DNA of 64,000 nucleotides from Isoetes taiwanensis (GCA_021234155.1 JAJEKV010000010.1:8359185-8423184); one strand, 5' to 3'; counted from the first letter of the stretch, positions 46,143 to 58,047 are shown. Translations and numbers: made by a program. Notes: generated by a model not told the origin, from the letters alone.

Positions 46143-47212
46143 TGGCAATCCTTATGGAGAGAAGTACCTTTGATCTGTTATTTGTTGCCTCAATGTGTTT
46201 AATTTCGAAATTAATGGCTATTCATCATTTATCCATAATCAATGCTTTTCTTACATTCTAAAGGGTGTTCACAAGCATCAAGCATTGGAAAATGATGCTA
46301 AATCGTCTGAAATGCATTCTTCATGACAGTATGTTGCCAAAATTAGGCATAGTATCATTGGCTGTTATTAGTCAGGAACCACAAGACTGCAGGACAAGTA
46401 GTCAGGTATTGTTCACATCCACTGCTTGATTGGACTCATCCATTATCTTTTGAAGTATTGAGCTTCGAAAGAAGCTTGCGTAATACATACGATAAATGTA
46501 ATTTTTATTCTGGAAATTATGTAACAGATATCAAACTAGGCCCAGTCAGACCTAAAAAGTCATTGACTTCTTGCCACTAAGTTTCTTTAAGTGACTCTAT
46601 GGAACAAATCTGCAACAGATTCTGAATATATGAATCTATTAGCCGTGGGTCTATGTGCTCAAGCTAGAGGGCATGAACAAAATCTGGGCTTTAATTTGGC
46701 TAAGTTTTTAATATGGCATTGGTGATGATTAGGAATTTAGTTGTGCATATGGTGGTTATTGCATCTTATATTGGATTTCTATTCGTGGTTTCTGTGTTCT
46801 ACGTCATGTTTTGCTTTCTTTAAAGGCAAGTCAGACTCCGTTATATGGGTTTCAAGTTCCATTTGGTTGGCTGAGATAACCATGCTGATATTTTGTTACT
46901 AAGATGACGGGCTCAGATACCACAAAAGTACCGCAAGTTAGCTACATACATGCAATAATTATTGAGGCAAGTTATTCAAAAGGTTTTCCAACTTGTTTTA
47001 AAAGATGAAAGCAATGGCATGCATCGGCCTGCTCTTCCTTGCGGAGCATGAAAAATGGTGACTGGAGCAGGAAGGTAACAAAGAGCTTAGCGGCATATTC
47101 TGGTTGCAAGATTTTACTATTCTTTACAAAACGGCAACTGCAGACAAAGATCGTTGGAACCTGCAGATCAAACTTGTGTCTTTGATGTGGTTTCTTTGCT
47201 TTTGTTTTGCAG
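46143..47212. other. gene-free stretch
   Basis: Probably the 3' flank of the RRP1-like copy. No A-tail or target duplication was found that would delimit a retrocopy. Nothing else identified. Confidence 0.4.
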
Positions 47213-47283
47213 ATGGGGATTTGCAGGAGGTAATACCAATACCAGAGAAGCTTGTGCCTCCTATGCTAGATCGGCTTAAATGA
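47213..47283 (+). other. exon-like fragment, terminal
   Basis: After a strong acceptor (TTTGCTTTTGTTTTGCAG, ending 47212) the frame xDLQEVIPIPEKLVPPMLDR runs to a TGA at 47281-47283. It looks like a genuine last exon of about 23 codons. The gene is not recognised and no upstream exon was found. Confidence 0.3.
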
Positions 47284-47366
47284 TTAATATATTTTGTTGC
47301 AGGGGTTATGCTTCATTTTTTGGGTTTAAATTCCACACTTGCAATTATATTATGCTCTTCTATAGC

Positions 47367-47472
47367 AGGCTTAAACTATGGTTAGCAATAAACAAGGTGT
47401 TGCGTATGGAGGGTTGCCTTAGGCTTAAACTATGGTTAGCAATAAACAAGGTGCTTCGCATGAAGGGTTGCC
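47367..47472 (+). repeat. 54-bp tandem duplication
   Basis: AGGCTTAAACTATGGTTAGC... occurs at 47367 and 47421, covering AATAAACAAGGTG and ATGGAGGGTTGCC with few differences. Confidence 0.8.
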
Positions 47473-47639
47473 CTTCAAAATGGCCGAGAGTGTGTTTTCA
47501 TATTTCTTAGTTGTTTATTTTTTGTTGGGGGGCTTATTAATGGTTTGTAAGGGGTTCGTTTTGTTCCATATTGTTTTTTTTTTTTGTTTTTAGATTGCAG
47601 ACCCGAGAAGAGATCCAAACTTCAATGTGTAAATGGAAT

Positions 47640-47860
47640 GGATTTGAGGTAATCATGTTCTTTGTGTCAAACACATTTACCATTCATGAGTAATGCTTTG
47701 GGCTAGTTATATTAGTAATAAAAATTGTACAAGACTTGTATGAATACATGATTTCATTTTTGTAGCGCAGAAGTTCTTTGTTTTTTTCACAAATTGTGGA
47801 GAGGAAAACTACTTAACTTCATACTAATTAGGCTCAAGCACTTTAATCCTTTGTCAATAA
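47640..47860 (+). repeat. dispersed repeat, copy A
   Basis: TAATCATGTTCTTTGTGTCA (47651) and the later AACTTCATACTAATTAGGCT block recur at 49290-49430 (TAATCATGTTCTTTGTGTCA, AACTTCATACTGATAAGGCT) with a shorter interval. Copy B lacks about 100 bases of the middle. Confidence 0.65.
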
Positions 47861-47872
47861 TGCTTTGGCATT

Positions 47873-49279
47873 CATGTATCAGAAAAACAACCATGAAGAC
47901 TAGAACTGTGGCCAGCGAAGCTGATTGGGCGTTTTTGAGACAATGTGGGATTGATAAAGATAAAGATAAATTTTTATCGTCCGCGAAAACCCACAGGGTT
48001 ATGGGACCCATACAAGAAAAGGGGGCATGAGAAACCCAAACAGCCAGAGCAAAGAAGGCACAAGCCCAAACAAAACCCAAGGACAAAGCCACAAAGAAAA
48101 CAAAAGGCAAAGGCCCAAAGAAAACATGAGGGCAAAAAGTCCCAGTACAAATATGATGAACATGCTCATGGGTGCTGAGGATATTAGTGCTATTGAGATA
48201 TTCTAGACATAACATATCCACGAGTTGGAAGGCCAGTGGTCTAGAATAATCGCTGCCCTCCTCGATAAATCGCCCATTTGTCGGGCGCTGGCTTCCTTAC
48301 TCTACAGAGTTCGCCCTCGCATTGCACAACCTGTATTGGAGAAAGATCCTCATGTACCGAAATGCAGTCCCTTTAGGTGGTTGCCATGTCAAGAATATGG
48401 AGCCGACTCAACGATCCCCGGAAGCGAACGAGAAGGTGACGAGGCCGATTAGGACGCTAGCGTTCTACCCGAAGCAAAGACTCACAATTCCAAAGAGCGA
48501 GAACGTGCATTGTCTCCGTAAAAATTTCCTTGCTACCTCCCAACTGCCTTGGCCCTTCATAGATCCGCCTCTATAACCCCTATAATCCGCAAATTAAGGG
48601 TCGGTGTATCGGCCATAGAGGCATCCCGAGATGAAGACGCACGGGAGCTAGTAGGAACCCCGTGATGGTGGCAAGTCGATTGGAGACTGAAGTCCTCGTG
48701 ATCAACACGATGGTTCGGCCTCGGCCTAAATCTCTCAGATCAACACAATGTCCGCCTCACCAATCTCGCATCAACACACTATGTTGCCTCAATCAGATAG
48801 AGATTTCAGCCTCGTGGTCGATAATCCGCGTCTGGAAGCATATAAAGCATCTCAGATTCTTACCACCCCGATTTGCCGAATGTGGCACGAAGTCCTTCAA
48901 AGAATCGCAGAATCGCGGTCCAACGCCAACGAAAATAGTGAGAGATGTGGCCATTTCCTCCCTCGTAATAAATGGCATAGAGATAATTCCTGGAGGAGGG
49001 GGAAACAAAGAGCTTGGAAAGCGAGGGTGCCGCTGAACCCAATCCTAAGAGGTCAGCCAGGCCCAAATAGAGAGGAAGGCAAACCGATTGGAGCAGCTTG
49101 ATGTCGCCATGTTGGGTCCGGGATCGAGCTCTGGAGGATGTGGAGGAGGTCGTGGGAGCAAGGGTCGCACTATTGGCGGGTTTCCCGCCATCGCCATTCG
49201 CGACTCCAAAGCCCCGGTTATTGGTGTCCCGTGGCTCATGGTGTGCAGAGGTTAGATGCAGGAGTGCAGAGGAAATTGG
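47873..49279. other. moderately GC-rich stretch without recognisable gene
   Basis: Between 47873 and 49280 several 60-140-codon frames are open on both strands, including 48221-47787 minus (hydrophobic) and 48662-49101 plus. None has a recognisable domain. The sequence from 48230 on has unusually many CCG/CGC triplets and few CTG, as in other parts where base calling looks doubtful. A decayed gene or element is likely but cannot be named. Confidence 0.35.
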
Positions 49280-49435
49280 GACAGCAAGATTGATGTAATC
49301 ATGTTCTTTGTGTCAAATACATTTATAGTTCATGGAGGTGAATGCATACAACTAAGGAAGGGAAGGGAAACTACTGATAACTTCATACTGATAAGGCTAA
49401 GCCCATTGGGGTGTTTTTGGGACAGTGTGGTGTTG
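49280..49435 (+). repeat. dispersed repeat, copy B
   Basis: Counterpart of 47640-47860; see that entry. Confidence 0.65.
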
Positions 49436-49699
49436 TTCAAGTGAATGCGACGTATGCATGTCTGTGGTCGCTCCAGTAGCAGTGTTCGATGTCGCAAATT
49501 GCTGAGGTGAAGTCTGTCCACATTGGTCGAGAAATGACATCTGGCATACTTTCATATTTGGGACATGTTTCTAACCTCCTTAGCAACAGTCATTCAATTC
49601 TTGCCTTCTAGCTTATGCACATAAACAACGTGTAGATCTATATCTCGGCACTGCATGCAATTTTCCTGTTTTAGCAACAATGTTTTCACAAAGAAAATG

Positions 49700-50025
49700 A
49701 ATCACACGAAACCTGTGAGCCGTTTTGGCAGTGCAGATATTCGCCATCAACTATTCCATTGCATTTGCATTTTGGCTTTTGCAAAAATTGTTCTAGCATT
49801 TAATGCAAGCGGACCAGTAATATGGTATGGATATAAGTAAATAGGCCAAGTAGTCTATTCTTTCCGCTTTGTACAAACCCCGACCCGTGAGCCTTTTGGC
49901 GCAGTGATATTCGCCATCGCCTATTCCATTGCATTTGCATTCGCTTTTGCAAAATTGTTCTAGCATTTAATGCAAGCGGACCAAGAATATGGTATGGATA
50001 TAAGTAAATAGGCCAAGTAGCCCTC
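49700..50025 (+). repeat. 172-bp tandem duplication
   Basis: The unit from about 49700 (GTGAGCC at 49715, TATTCCATTGCATTTGCATT, TCTAGCATTTAATGCAAGCG, GGTATGGATATAAGTAAATA) is repeated from about 49872 (GTGAGCC at 49887). The two units differ mostly by CTG/CAG against CCG/CG, for example ACCTGTGAGCC and ACCCGTGAGCC. Confidence 0.85.
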
Positions 50026-50529
50026 TTTGGAAAGACAAGCAAGCCCCAAAGGGTTCTCGCGATGGAATGTGCGTGCACACGATGATGGACCAGCAGCATA
50101 CATCAAGAAACGCTACCGCCTTTGAAGCAAGATTTGATGCTTGCTTCATGGCCAAGCTTTGGGATGCAGAGGCCCCGCCACATGTCAAGGTGGCAAACTA
50201 TCGACAACAAAGTTAATCCCATGCTCACGAGGGGCCCACACCATCACTACCGCGCACCCATCTACCCATGAAAAGCGCAGGTGATTGCTTCCATTCAAGA
50301 CAGTGCACACCACCTCCGCATTGAGACAGGAGATGGATTCGGGAGCCGCGGAGGACAGAGTCCGCCGCTGCCGCCAATGTCGCCATTGAGGATGAAAGTC
50401 ACGCCCTCCGTGTCCGGCTGACGAGCATATCCGCCTCTGGTATGCTCGGTTAGTTGTGCCCCATCGTGCCCCGCATGAGCTACTCAGCACGCCTGGAGGT
50501 TTGTTGGGATCGCATACCTCCTGGAGGTA
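50026..50529. other. GC-richer stretch, no gene recognised
   Basis: A minus-strand frame 50490-50185 (101 codons) is open but has no recognisable family. Composition is Cys/Arg/Trp-rich, suggesting a shadow frame. Confidence 0.35.
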
Positions 50530-51097
50530 ATGGATACTGACTCGCCATGCCCCCGTCCCGACATTAACCTCAACAGCATTTGTGATTATGTATATAATCG
50601 TGGAAGTATGTCGATCCTTATTGCTACTAAGGTTTTTCCTCCAAAACCCTTCTTCGGGGGTTTTTTAATCCTAGTAGTATCGCCGCTTCTTCTTTGTACT
50701 TTGGGTCCCATAGGCCAGCTTGGTCTCCGTGGGATCTATAAAATCATATTCTATTCTATTCTCGTTTTGTACAAACTCAACTTCAAGATTTGCTCTGAAA
50801 ATAACAAAGAGCCCTTTTTTGCATTTTTCCAAGAGGGCAATGATAGAAGATCCCTTCTTCATACACCGGGGAAAACCCTTTTGGCATTGTTGTATAGGGG
50901 CAATGGGCGAATTATCAGCCATAACAAAGTCGAGGCCATATATGTTATATTCGAGTATATACTTGAAGTATTCCAATACCTACATGAACGAGGGTTTGCC
51001 CACCCAAAAAGAGTTGATAGAACGGTTTTTAAAAAAAGAGTTGGTCTATGTATTAAGGGTGAGATATCTTAGAACAAGTATTGGGACAAAAATGTGA
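50530..51097 (+). CDS. unrecognised ORF, 180 codons
   Basis: The frame from ATG 50530 to 51072 is one of the longest plus-strand frames here. It has a hydrophobic stretch (FFGGFLILVVSPLLLCTLGP, residues 43-62) and a basic C-terminus (HPKRVDRTVFKKRVGLCIKG). A second plus frame (50720-51097, 125 codons) and a minus frame (50976-50671, 101 codons) overlap it, so the frame choice is uncertain. The AT-rich, I/Y/F/K-rich composition recalls organellar DNA, and a nuclear insert of plastid or mitochondrial DNA is possible. I cannot name the gene. Confidence 0.25.
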
Positions 51098-51804
51098 TGT
51101 GATGTAATGCTTGGCTTGACATATAATATGTGTGCTATTACATGGAGGGCTTCATCTTCTTTCATTTCATGACCCATATAGATAATTCAAAAAACATTTG
51201 AGTAAACATCTTATCTCACGCTTGCAATACACAACAGCTTCCACAGAGCCAGTTAGGATCAACCACCTAAATGGCATACGGGGATATGAAGCTTCTCTTG
51301 TTGAAGAATGAAACTCCTCTTGTTATATCATAGTGCAACAAGTGGTAGAAAAATCAGTAAGTCCATAAAATGTTACAAATGAGGAGCTTCCCTACTCTAT
51401 ATGCCCAAGGTTACGACAAGCTTTTGGGATGCTTAGAAAAATAACTTTGCTTGGTCTTACATAAAACTATGAAGCTGTAGAATGGTATTCCAGTTTAAAT
51501 AAACTATGCATGGAGCCCCTTCCCTGCATTCTGTTTCCAAAATTCCACATGTTTTTTAAATAGTCAAGTATATCTCTCTCTACTTTTATTTCTTCACGTT
51601 ATAAGTTGTAAGGAGTCATTTCATAAGTGTCCTTATTTTAAAGTCTATCCAACTTTATATACTGCTCAGACGAGAAGAAAAGCATGTGGAATATGATGTG
51701 AGTCTAACCTCCATAGCACATCCAGATGCATAATGGCCATGCACATTGTAGGTGGTATCCAAAGTAGCAAAATCTATAGCGTTGTGTCAAAATGGCATGT
51801 TACT
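51098..51804. other. gene-free stretch
   Basis: Nothing recognisable; presumably 3' flank of the PPR pseudogene. Confidence 0.4.
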
Positions 51805-52465
51805 TATAGTTGTTCTGCTTCATCCAAATAGATTGCCCGTCCTAACTGGTCAACAATGCACCCATAATGATCTGATATAGGCACAAACTTATTATCTCTT
51901 ATCATGAACATGATATAATGATAGCCATCATCAAGAAGGCCCGATAATCGCCAAAGAAAAAAACCGCAATAAAATCGACACCATCCGCCCGATACGCACT
52001 TTGTCTGATTCATCTGCTGGAGAAGTTCTAGGGCATCATCAACATGGCGATGTTGAGCATAAAACTCCAGGACACTAAGGCTAGTTGTTTCATTTTATTA
52101 AAGACCATGCCAGATTCTCTTAAACTTCCACATTTGCTATACATCTTCACAAGGCTAGTGTCAATGATGTCATCAACATCAAACCTTCTGGTACCTATGT
52201 ACGAATAAATTAGGTTACCTTTAGATCGTGCTGCAAGGTCTCCACACAGATCAAGCATGGTTGCAATGGTGACTTCATCTGGATTCATGCCCTGCATTTG
52301 CATTTGCTCAAAGAGGTCAAGTGCATTTTGGCCCTACCCATACTTTGTATAATTTAAAACTATAGCATTCCATCAAACCCTATCCTTCTTATATTTTATC
52401 AAATGTTGCTCGTGCATATTCTAGATCTCCACATTTATGTACATTTTAAGAAGAGAAATTCCAAC
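51805..52465 (-). pseudogene. pentatricopeptide repeat (PPR) protein fragment
   Basis: Minus-strand frames carry PPR signatures in order: an MYIKCG-like repeat near 52440 (one base lost), WNAIVLNYTKYG with two in-frame stops, LFEQMQMQGMNPDEVTIATM (52325-52265), DTSLVKMYSKCGSLRESGMV (52170-52110), LVSW, and finally VPISDHYGCIVDQLGRAIYL with DEAEQL (51865-51807). Spacing fits a PLS-type PPR, which normally acts in organelle RNA editing or processing. TGA for Trp, a TAG, and several frame shifts, plus absence of the N-terminal repeats and of E/DYW domains, mark it as a relic. Confidence 0.8.
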
Positions 52466-54059
52466 GATGGTGTGTGCGCTATGTGTGGCAAAGTCTTAGG
52501 CGCCTCACAGAATTTCCGGTTCAAAAAATGATTTTCCGATTCACTTGAAATATAGTAGGATATACGGCCGATCCAAAAAGAGGCGTATAAGGATTTTTCC
52601 GATTCATTTTCTATAGATAGGATTTTTTCTGGTATAAAAAATAAGTTATAGAGTTTTTAATATGATTAGTTAGTAAAGAATAAGTTCAGGAACCAAGGAA
52701 CAAGTTCCACATGCACACTTCACATCTCATTAGAGGGAGCTATGGAAGACTTTTAACTTTGGTGCATTACGCTACTCATTGACGAAATATTTACTCATTA
52801 GAGGCATTTTCCTAGGAACATGACATGTTTATGTTATTTTTGCTAGAATTTAATACTATATTTTGCTTTCTTTGTAGACTACAAATTTGTTTTAGTATCC
52901 TTTTGTTTATGAGATTTGAAAGAAATTTTCCCCCAAAAATTTTATTAGTAGGATAGGTCCCATTCAAATCAAGCAGATGCATGTTCATCCTAAAGCTAGA
53001 AGGAAAATTTCCCATTCATTTCAAATACTTTGCCATACACTAATGGTATGCCTCAAGGCCACATATGTGCATCCTGCTCGAGTGCATATTCAAAAGAGCA
53101 TCATGATAGGAAGTGTAAATGATGATGTTTGAATGTCACCACTCTTTGAAGCTTCCTCCAGCTTCATCACCCTTTGCAAAGACCATCAATGGCAATGGAT
53201 TGTGCTAAAAAGCAATTAAGGGAAAGATAGTCTTGGCAAGAACAATGTTACAGGTGAATGTATTGGCTTTGTGTTCTTGTATGTCTTCCTATAGTTTAGT
53301 TCTTTTCCATGAAGTATTTCGAGAAATAACAAACCTTAAGATGGAGATTGGGGCAAAAATTAATGGACCTGGATGTTGTAAAATTTAGATGGGTCCTCTC
53401 AAGGTACGCTTTTGGTCCATTTCATAAACTTTTGCAGAGTTAGAGTAAAGTTCTTAAGTAATTGTTGGCTTGCAGCATTCATGTGCTTTTGAGCAGTCAG
53501 ATATACCTAGTGGAGAACATTATTAACAAAACCGAGCTACGCGTTTAAGGTATTCCTTTATTCTTATATTCAAATAGTGATTATGCTTTAGGATATTTCA
53601 TATATATCATTACATCTTACCATTACTATACTTAGGAATGCCATAAAGGAATGCAGATAGTTTATTACTTTCTGTCAGCCATTTTTAACTTTGTTACATG
53701 TCATTAAAGTAATCTGATCTTTAGTCCGATGTTAAGTTCGCATTTTCTACTCCATCTGTTTCAAAAGTGGGCTTGATATTAGCTCAAATTGTAATTTTGA
53801 TTTGTTGAGTTGAAGCCATATTTAGCCCATGTCCAAAATTGGACTTAAAAAGTTTCTCGATTTTCTGCAGTCCCCAATCGGATAGTATGGTTCTTGCAGC
53901 TTGCTTGGGGCTTATTTGTTTTAGAGTATCCGCCATCCATGTTGCTAGGAAAAACTGCCTGCAGGTCTCCGTTTCCGCCGCCTATAAAATTGTGGTACCT
54001 TATTCAAGTCAACTTCAAGATACTATGGGCACTAAGGTACTATCTAAAAGATGTATCTA
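52466..54059. other. gene-free stretch
   Basis: AT-rich. A plus-strand stretch after a TTTCTGCAG acceptor-like site at 53870 is open in two frames for about 65 codons, but the peptides are unrecognised. Confidence 0.35.
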
Positions 54060-55461
54060 GCTACATTTGGCAAAAAATTAGACTTTTATAGTATTTGGCA
54101 AAAACGCTATATAGAAAAATGTAGTTCTTATTAGCCCATCTTAATTTATTGAGAGTCTCAAAGAAGCCAGCTCTTTTGATATGCATCCCGCTTCCACCAG
54201 TCTTTAGAATTTGGAGAAGAAGAGGCAGCCACAGAACCAGTCCATTTGCAAGCATTAGTATCAAAACCTCTGTAATCGGCTATAAAAGGAGCATAATCCC
54301 ATTTTAGTTTTTCCATTCCACCTCGTGGTAGCCCAATCATCTCCATTCCACGAAGCTAGAAAAGATCCCCATGGGCTGATACAATGGATAATCCAGACCA
54401 AGTCTATCTTTGTAGTTCTTCACCAGTCTGATTGGCACATTATCTCCATAAATCTGCACAAAACCCATTTCATGTATTTAAGTTAGCATTTGTACTTGCT
54501 TTTGCTGAGGCCTTCATGGCATGTATCAGGTTTTCTGTCTCAAATATGCATATGGTATTTGTCTGCGATACTTACATGATCTGCTTTGGTGTCCACTGGA
54601 AGGCATATGTATGAAAATCTTTTATTGGATCAAACCAGAGGTAGTGCCTCTGTTCTTTGTCTCCCTTGCCATTTGCAATCACATTTGTTTGAACTATGTG
54701 TGGCTGTCCAACTGGTGTTCCCAAGAAACTCAAAAGTCCAAACTTTCATCGTGCTTAAGCCGCTCCGTAAGACATCCGGAAAATTGTAAATCGGGCCGCA
54801 TCATTTTGATGTGTTCCAGCAATCCATTATCCAATCTATTTTTAAGATTCTTAATTTAGCATTCCCATGTTTACATTGTACAATACATGAAACAACATTT
54901 TCAAAGACTGGAAAAACAAATATATTAAAGATGTATCTTGTAATCCATATCGGATCATGCCTGAAAGACATAATAGAAAAATACAAATAGAGCAAAGATC
55001 AAACAGCAGGAAGAGACATTTTTCATTTATAACTTCTATCTGTCCATTAAATCCATTCCCAAATAGACCACACTCTACCAGATCATGACTGATCTATATA
55101 GATCAGATTGATCTGAAGAAATTTGAATTTGCAGGAATTACATAAAAAGCAGTGACAATTCCTACTGATTCACCAAGAATGAACTTGAGCCTCATTCCAA
55201 CATAGCCAAATAAGAATCTGTTTTTGGATACAAATCCAGTACCAGAATTTTTGTCAAGATCAAGCTGGATAGTTTTTCCTCCATCAATACGATTCACATT
55301 ATGGTTAGCCTATCGAACCCAATAGTTTTCTTCAAAATTTACCTTCTCAAGCATAACACAGCCTGTCAAGGCAGGGCTATGCCGTTGGCCATGGCCAAAA
55401 GGGCAAGTGTTATAGCCAAGAAAGTCAAGGTCTTTTTTGAAGCAAAAAGCTCAACATTCAT
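54060..55461 (-). pseudogene. xyloglucan endotransglucosylase/hydrolase (XTH), three exons, broken
   Basis: XTHs cut and rejoin xyloglucan in the cell wall. Exon 1 (55461-55142) begins with a signal peptide, MNVELFASKKTLTFLAITLA, then GGKTIQLDLDKNSGTGFVSK and GIVTAFY before donor GTAATT. Exon 2 (about 54753-54576) carries the GH16 catalytic box as HDESLDF-EFLG (usual HDEIDFEFLG), with one T inserted, then [20 protein letters not shown] and [16 protein letters not shown], donor GTAAGT. Exon 3 (54453-about 54060) has VPIRLVKNYKD, YPLYQPMGIFSS, WNGDDWAT, APFIADYRGFDTNAC and KLRWANKNY. Lesions: frame shift after the signal peptide, TAG for Trp in WVRxANHNV, the inserted T, a missing T at the exon 2-3 junction, and one A in the WAT-RGG block. 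It is a pseudogene unless many of these are errors. Confidence 0.85.
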
Positions 55462-56588
55462 TTGTATAAGAACATCATTTTAAGAATGAGCATGTATGAA
55501 CATTTATCTTGCGAGAAAAGCTTTGGATTTTTGGACGCAAAAGTTTTCTGCTGCTGGCTATATTTGGTAATGCATTGTGATGAATCTGCCATATTTAATG
55601 CTGTCATTACCCTTTTTTAGATTGGCATATATGTGAAGGGCATTTGATCTGGATAGCAAATTTGGAATTATCAAACTTGGTTTTTTGTGCCATGTATTGA
55701 GTCCAATTCAACCTATAAAGCATATAAAGATTTGTACTTTTTTTATATTGTAGCGCATTTGCACTCAATTGCACATCAGGAAATATCGTTAGCTTTGTAA
55801 CAAGGTTGAGAGATGCTATGTTGTTGCCGAATGAGGACAAAGCCAAGGCAGAGCTCTCTTCAATTGTCTATAAAGGTTGAGCTGGTGCCACATTCTTACA
55901 AAATACTTTGAATACTGCAGATATCATATTAGTTGCTCCTTTCTCATGTAATCACACTTAAAGGGGATTCGTCTGATGCTACATTGTTGTCGAATGCGGA
56001 GCTGGATTGCAAATGGAGCCTTTTATAGTCGTCTGGCCTGTGTAGAAGAACGTAGAAAGAACGACAACACTTCTATAGAGCAAGAAGGGCATTCCGTGCT
56101 GACAACTACTTAGCCCTAACTGTTTGAAACATATCTTCAATTTGTGGGGCCATCTATTATGGCCATCACAACTGTGAGAGGTATGTGGCATTTTTTAAAC
56201 AATGGAGGTTTACTTTATAGTGTGTATGTGATATATGGTTAAAGGTTATTCAGAACTTGTAGGACGGTCTTGATAGACAACCTCTATTGTCAAATGTTTA
56301 GAACATTTAACAGAACCCTTTAACACAAACCAATATCTCAGCATTGGCATTTTCATTTTGTATGTGCAAGGATGCACAAAACTTAAATATGAACAATATT
56401 ATCTCAACATCAACCTATCATAACCTCATTAATATAATTATCTCGGCATAATTCTTAACAATATAATTATCTCAAAAGTAAGTATCACAATGCAGTTTAT
56501 CGTAATCATTGTGTTGAGGAAGACATTTTGGAAACAATATCACAATTTCTCTTGCAAACACTGTCCTACTTTTGTTGCCTAACGATAA
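55462..56588. other. gene-free stretch
   Basis: Holds the presumed 5' flank of the XTH copy. No gene is recognised. The last part may belong to the Helitron whose 3' end lies at 56616. Confidence 0.4.
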
Positions 56589-56617
56589 GCCCAGCAACGC
56601 TGGGCACTTTTTCTAGT
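56589..56617 (+). mobile_element. Helitron-type 3' terminus
   Basis: A GC hairpin GCCCAGC-AAC-GCTGGGC (56589-56605) is followed after seven bases by CTAG (56613-56616) and then T. This arrangement, a short hairpin just before CTRR with insertion before T, is the 3' signature of Helitrons. No 5' TC end or Rep/helicase frame was identified, so the element's extent is unknown and it is probably non-autonomous. Confidence 0.6.
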
Positions 56618-57049
56618 ATATTATAATTTTGTTTGTAAAACGGTCGCCTATGGACATGAGAATCTAACTGGGTGAGAGAATAATACATTTACATATATAT
56701 TAGTAATCTTTATTGGGTACATTCTTAACATGAAGGCTTGGAGGTGTTTTGATCCAGTACCAAGAAGGTTTCTTCCACAAACTTCATACTCCCAACATGA
56801 ATGCTTGAAGGTGTTTTGATCCAATATGGAGTTTGTTGAGGATGCTTAACACTCTCTAATTCTAGATCTACTGCAGTTGATCATGACAAGGTCGTTTTCC
56901 ATATATTTGACATTGAACCTTCTATTTCCCAAGTTTATGTACCTTAAGTTCATGTCTCATGTATGTATCACACCTTATTTCTGAAACGCATCCTATGATG
57001 ATTTTGAATCTCTTGATTTTCAAGCTCACACTGAACATCTTTACCATGA

Positions 57050-57460
57050 CTGTCTTCTTTGACAATTTTTCAACTCAATCAAGTTGGTGAGCTGGAGTAT
57101 TCACAGTCACCTATGAATTTTCCAGTTGTATCCAGAAGATCCCGAAGGCTTGTTGGCCTATCCCCTCTTGCCTATGACGATAGCAATGCTTCCATTATAT
57201 GCAATTATGCGCTTACAGTTAAAGTTTCCAATGGCATTGCTCCTATACTTTGTGGGCAAGCAGCAAAGTACGATCGTTGGGTTCGTGCCATGGAGGATGA
57301 AGTAGGCATGCATAACAAGGTACTTGGGAGCTTGTACCAAAACTTGTAGGCAATAATATCATTGATGCAAAGTGGTTGTAGCGTATCAAACACACATACA
57401 GATGATGCAATTTCAAGATAAAAGCCAGACTTGTGGGTAAGGGATATATATAACATGAAG
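57050..57460 (+). mobile_element. Ty1/copia reverse-transcriptase remnant
   Basis: The plus strand reads RRSRRLVGLSPLAYDD (57137 on), then WVRAMEDEVGMHN (57272 on), then after a frame shift NNIIDAKWL, RIKHTY and FKIKARLVGKG (to 57440) with in-frame stops. This is the start of the copia RVT_2 domain (W..AM..E, KW..K.K, KARLVAKG motifs). Neither LTRs nor other pol domains were found nearby, so it is a short relic. Confidence 0.7.
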
Positions 57461-57932
57461 ACTCCAGTTATAATGAAAATTCATGCCATGTTTATTAGTG
57501 ATCTAAATCTTCAATCTTGTACCTCTCATGGGGGAATGATAGGGGGGATGATATCTATAAAGGGAGATATCTTCAAGCATTCTCTCTGTATTTTTGTTGT
57601 TTAGTGCTTGAGGGTTGTCCCTATAAATGTTCTCCTTTACAAAATGAATGCATAGTATACATCAATAGTTTATGGATATATAATGAAGCTGCGGTGCGGA
57701 ATAGCATCCCAAAAACCAAAAGGAACAAGATGCTGACATGGTGTCGAACTACATGGTCCGAACTCATGTTTTTTTCTTTAAGCCCTCCATTCAGAAGTTT
57801 TCAAATTATGGAGGAATTTACAGTCATAAATATATACATTTGTTCCTACACACTTACAACAATTATTATTCAGTAAGTTGATGTGCGATATTTAAAGAAC
57901 TCACAAGGGTCGGGAAACACACAAAAAAGATA

Positions 57933-58047
57933 TTATATATTATTTCCAGACAACACACAAAGACCTTTGCAGACAACACACTTTGACATCCAAGCCCTTC
58001 AGGGTTGAGGTGTTCATGAACTACCACTACGTTCTGCATAATCCACA
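57933..58047 (+). repeat. dispersed 115-bp repeat, copy A
   Basis: TATTATTTCCAGACAACACA through CTTTGACATCCAAGCCCTTC to ACTACGTTCTGCATAATCCA is nearly identical to 61422-61534. Copy A is followed about 115 bases later by the GC hairpin at 58164; copy B is not. Confidence 0.85.

Noticed and set aside
47787-48221. 144-codon hydrophobic minus-strand frame as a membrane protein
   Set aside because: The opposite strand is Lys/Gln-rich low-complexity sequence that produces hydrophobic shadow frames; no family match.
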